A stretch of 49,468 nucleotides of DNA from positions 1 through 49,468 of the IMG/VR virus record IMGVR_UViG_3300025921_000024. The stretch is one strand, 5' to 3'. Both the position numbers and the translations under genes were made by a program. The notes under the pieces are model-generated. The model made no database searches. It saw only the letters and a list, made by a program, of their open reading frames with translations, and was not told where the DNA came from. This document shows, in pieces, positions 48,052-49,468 of the stretch; position 1 is the stretch's first letter, and the number at the start of each line of letters is the position of its first letter. Source of the stretch: a virus.

Positions 48052-48957
48052 ATGACTAACGTAGCTCATGCTTCTTTAACTGGCTCTGAACTCCACGAGC
48101 CTAAAGGTGTTTCTGCCGCTCCTCTCGGTACCGTCTACGTCGCTAATGGCGCTGGCAGCGGAAGCTGGGAAAACATTGGTACATCTTCTTTCACAGGAAT
48201 GATCGCGGACTTCGTAGCTCCGGTTGTTCCTAATGGTTGGCTTGAATTAGACGGCTCCGTGATCTCCACGAGTACGTTCTCAGGCCTTTATGCCGTTATG
48301 ACTATTACGACTAGCGGATCGAGAACTAACTCTTCGCCTGTCGTGACTTCTATTGCAGATACTTCTCAGTTTAGAGTTGGTTACTTCGTCTTCGGTACAG
48401 GTATCAACGCAGGAACTACCATAGTAAGTATCGATTCTGCTTCTCAAATAACTCTTTCTAGTAACGCCACGTCGTCAGGTACTGCTGCGTTTGCAGTCTC
48501 ACCGTGGGCAATGAATACAGGAACTATTACTCTTCCTAATGTTTCTGCTGCTGGACGCTACCGTCGATCTAGAACTGCTTCGACTGCTGTAGGTCAAGTA
48601 CAAGCTGATAGTCTTGCGCCTCATACTCATACTGGTAGTGTTACAACGTCTGGTACTACAGACAGTCAAGGCTCTCACTCGCATAGTATAAACGATCCGG
48701 GTCATGCTCATAGTGGTACTGCTAATACAGTTGTCCTTGGAAATACCGCAGGCTCCGGTATCGGTGGCGGCGGTTCGTTTGGTGTTACGGGTAATGCGGG
48801 ACTGAGCATAAATGCAGCGGGAACTGGTATTAGTTTAAATGCTAACGGGGCTCACACTCATAGTGTAACAAGTACTGGAACATTTACCACTGCTTCAACA
48901 GGCTCTGTCGAAACACGGCCGGTATCTCTTGTTGTAATGACTTGCGTTAAGACCTAA
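48052..48957 (+). CDS. Tail collar / short fibre protein, complete copy (A)
   Basis: The 301-residue protein starts at ATG 48052 after AAGGA. Residues ~49-83 (GMIADFVAPVVPNGWLELDG then SVISTSTFSGLYAVM) form a phage tail collar domain. A Ser/Thr-rich beta region is followed by a HxH-rich section (HTHTG, HSHS, HAHSG, HTHS) that may bind iron in a trimeric tip. The conserved end is RPVSLVVMTCVKT. The partial copy at 1-579 shares the domain borders but has an unrelated middle. The differing centre suggests exchange of the receptor-binding part. It belongs to a cassette with the fibre gene that follows. Confidence 0.8.
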   Translation: MTNVAHASLTGSELHEPKGVSAAPLGTVYVANGAGSGSWENIGTSSFTGMIADFVAPVVPNGWLELDGSVISTSTFSGLYAVMTITTSGSRTNSSPVVTSIADTSQFRVGYFVFGTGINAGTTIVSIDSASQITLSSNATSSGTAAFAVSPWAMNTGTITLPNVSAAGRYRRSRTASTAVGQVQADSLAPHTHTGSVTTSGTTDSQGSHSHSINDPGHAHSGTANTVVLGNTAGSGIGGGGSFGVTGNAGLSINAAGTGISLNANGAHTHSVTSTGTFTTASTGSVETRPVSLVVMTCVKT

Positions 48958-49468
48958 ATGACTAAACTTACTCTTAGCAATCTCCAGAATCTACAGAACG
49001 AATCTACTACTATTACGACACTGACGCAAAATAACGTTGCGACAGTGAATGCTCTTGAGAATACGCTATCACGCGATGGCACAAGTCCTAATCAGATGAA
49101 TGCCGATTTCGATATGAATAGCAATCGTATTCTTAATCTACCTGATGCTTTGACAGACCAAGAACCTGCTACGTTCAGTCAGCTTAATGACCGTATAGAT
49201 AGTCTAACTAATGGTGCCGTTATATCTGCATCATTTGTTACTCTTGCTAATGATCCTCAGCTTCAGAATGAACGTGTTCTTACGGCAGGTACCAATCTAG
49301 GAATAGCTGATACAGGTCCTAGTGGTGAAGTCATTATTTCGATCACTGACCCTGAACTCAACTCTATTGCAAGTCTTACTTCTGCAAACAATCAAGTTCC
49401 TTATTTTACCGGTTCAGGCACTGCTGATCTACTGGCTGTTACTGACTATACAAAGACAGTTCTTGATG
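48382..49468 (+). repeat. Paralogous collar-fibre cassette, right copy
   Basis: The right edge of the window is the diverged counterpart of bases 1-1089. The last 127 bases are exactly identical to 963-1089. The exact match at the edge suggests that the contig ends inside a repeat rather than at a natural genome end. Confidence 0.85.
48958..49468 (+). CDS. Tail fibre protein, N-terminal part (copy A)
   Basis: ATG 48958 follows the collar stop directly. The 170 visible codons match those of the fibre at 579-2996 almost residue for residue (MTKLTLSNLQNLQNESTTIT...), with scattered silent changes and few replacements (for example VNALENTL for SAALENTL). This is the tail-attachment part; the repeat region and tip lie beyond the right edge. 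It may carry a different tip, giving the phage two fibre types. Confidence 0.8.
   Translation, partial: MTKLTLSNLQNLQNESTTITTLTQNNVATVNALENTLSRDGTSPNQMNADFDMNSNRILNLPDALTDQEPATFSQLNDRIDSLTNGAVISASFVTLANDPQLQNERVLTAGTNLGIADTGPSGEVIISITDPELNSIASLTSANNQVPYFTGSGTADLLAVTDYTKTVLD

Overview
The window is most of a tailed-phage genome with a short, podovirus-type tail. Nothing in it looks chromosomal. There is no rRNA, no canonical tRNA, no integrase, no transposase and no CRISPR array. Genes are packed end to end, often with ATGA, TAATG or TGATG overlaps, in two long divergent blocks. Hints at an alphaproteobacterial, possibly rhizobial, host are a holin resembling the gene-transfer-agent 3-TM family, a tail protein of a type I associate with rhizobial phages, and an ANDN peptide motif in three proteins. 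The host assignment is inference.

Late block, + strand: it starts at a sigma70-type promoter near 40.91-40.94 kb and runs to the right edge. If the genome is circular or circularly permuted, it continues at position 1 and ends at a bidirectional terminator at 18.76-18.81 kb. In order it encodes small proteins, the large terminase (42.1 kb), portal, scaffold, major capsid protein, a decoration-like protein, and a collar plus fibre pair (48.1 kb to the right edge). At the left edge a second collar plus fibre pair ends at 3.0 kb. Then come an accessory tail protein, tail adaptor, tail nozzle, lysis genes (6.7-8.1 kb), a GNAT enzyme and the ejection proteins (8.8-18.7 kb), one of which carries an HExxH motif. 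The two window ends lie in paralogous copies of the same collar-fibre cassette.

Early block, - strand, 40.9 down to 18.9 kb: a divergent promoter opens it, followed by tiny membrane-protein ORFs and a repeat-rich leader with iteron-like 9-mers and a large palindrome (origin or operator candidate, 39.9-40.1 kb). After this come many small unknown genes, an NYN nuclease, a large protein with a degenerate glutamine-amidotransferase-like N-terminus, a T7 gp4-type primase-helicase, a protein kinase, a family A DNA polymerase, an SSB-like protein, a metallophosphoesterase, a PD-(D/E)XK exonuclease and an endonuclease VII. No phage RNA polymerase or DNA ligase was found, so transcription probably relies on host RNA polymerase.

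The most unusual feature is about 1.8 kb between the SSB-like gene and a tail-anchored membrane protein (23.16-24.95 kb). It has no convincing ORF but many nested hairpins, UUCG- and T-loop-capped stems and a possible pseudoknot on the - strand. It is a candidate for a very large structured phage RNA, analogous in context to giant phage RNAs such as GOLLD and ROOL, but I cannot assign it to a known family.
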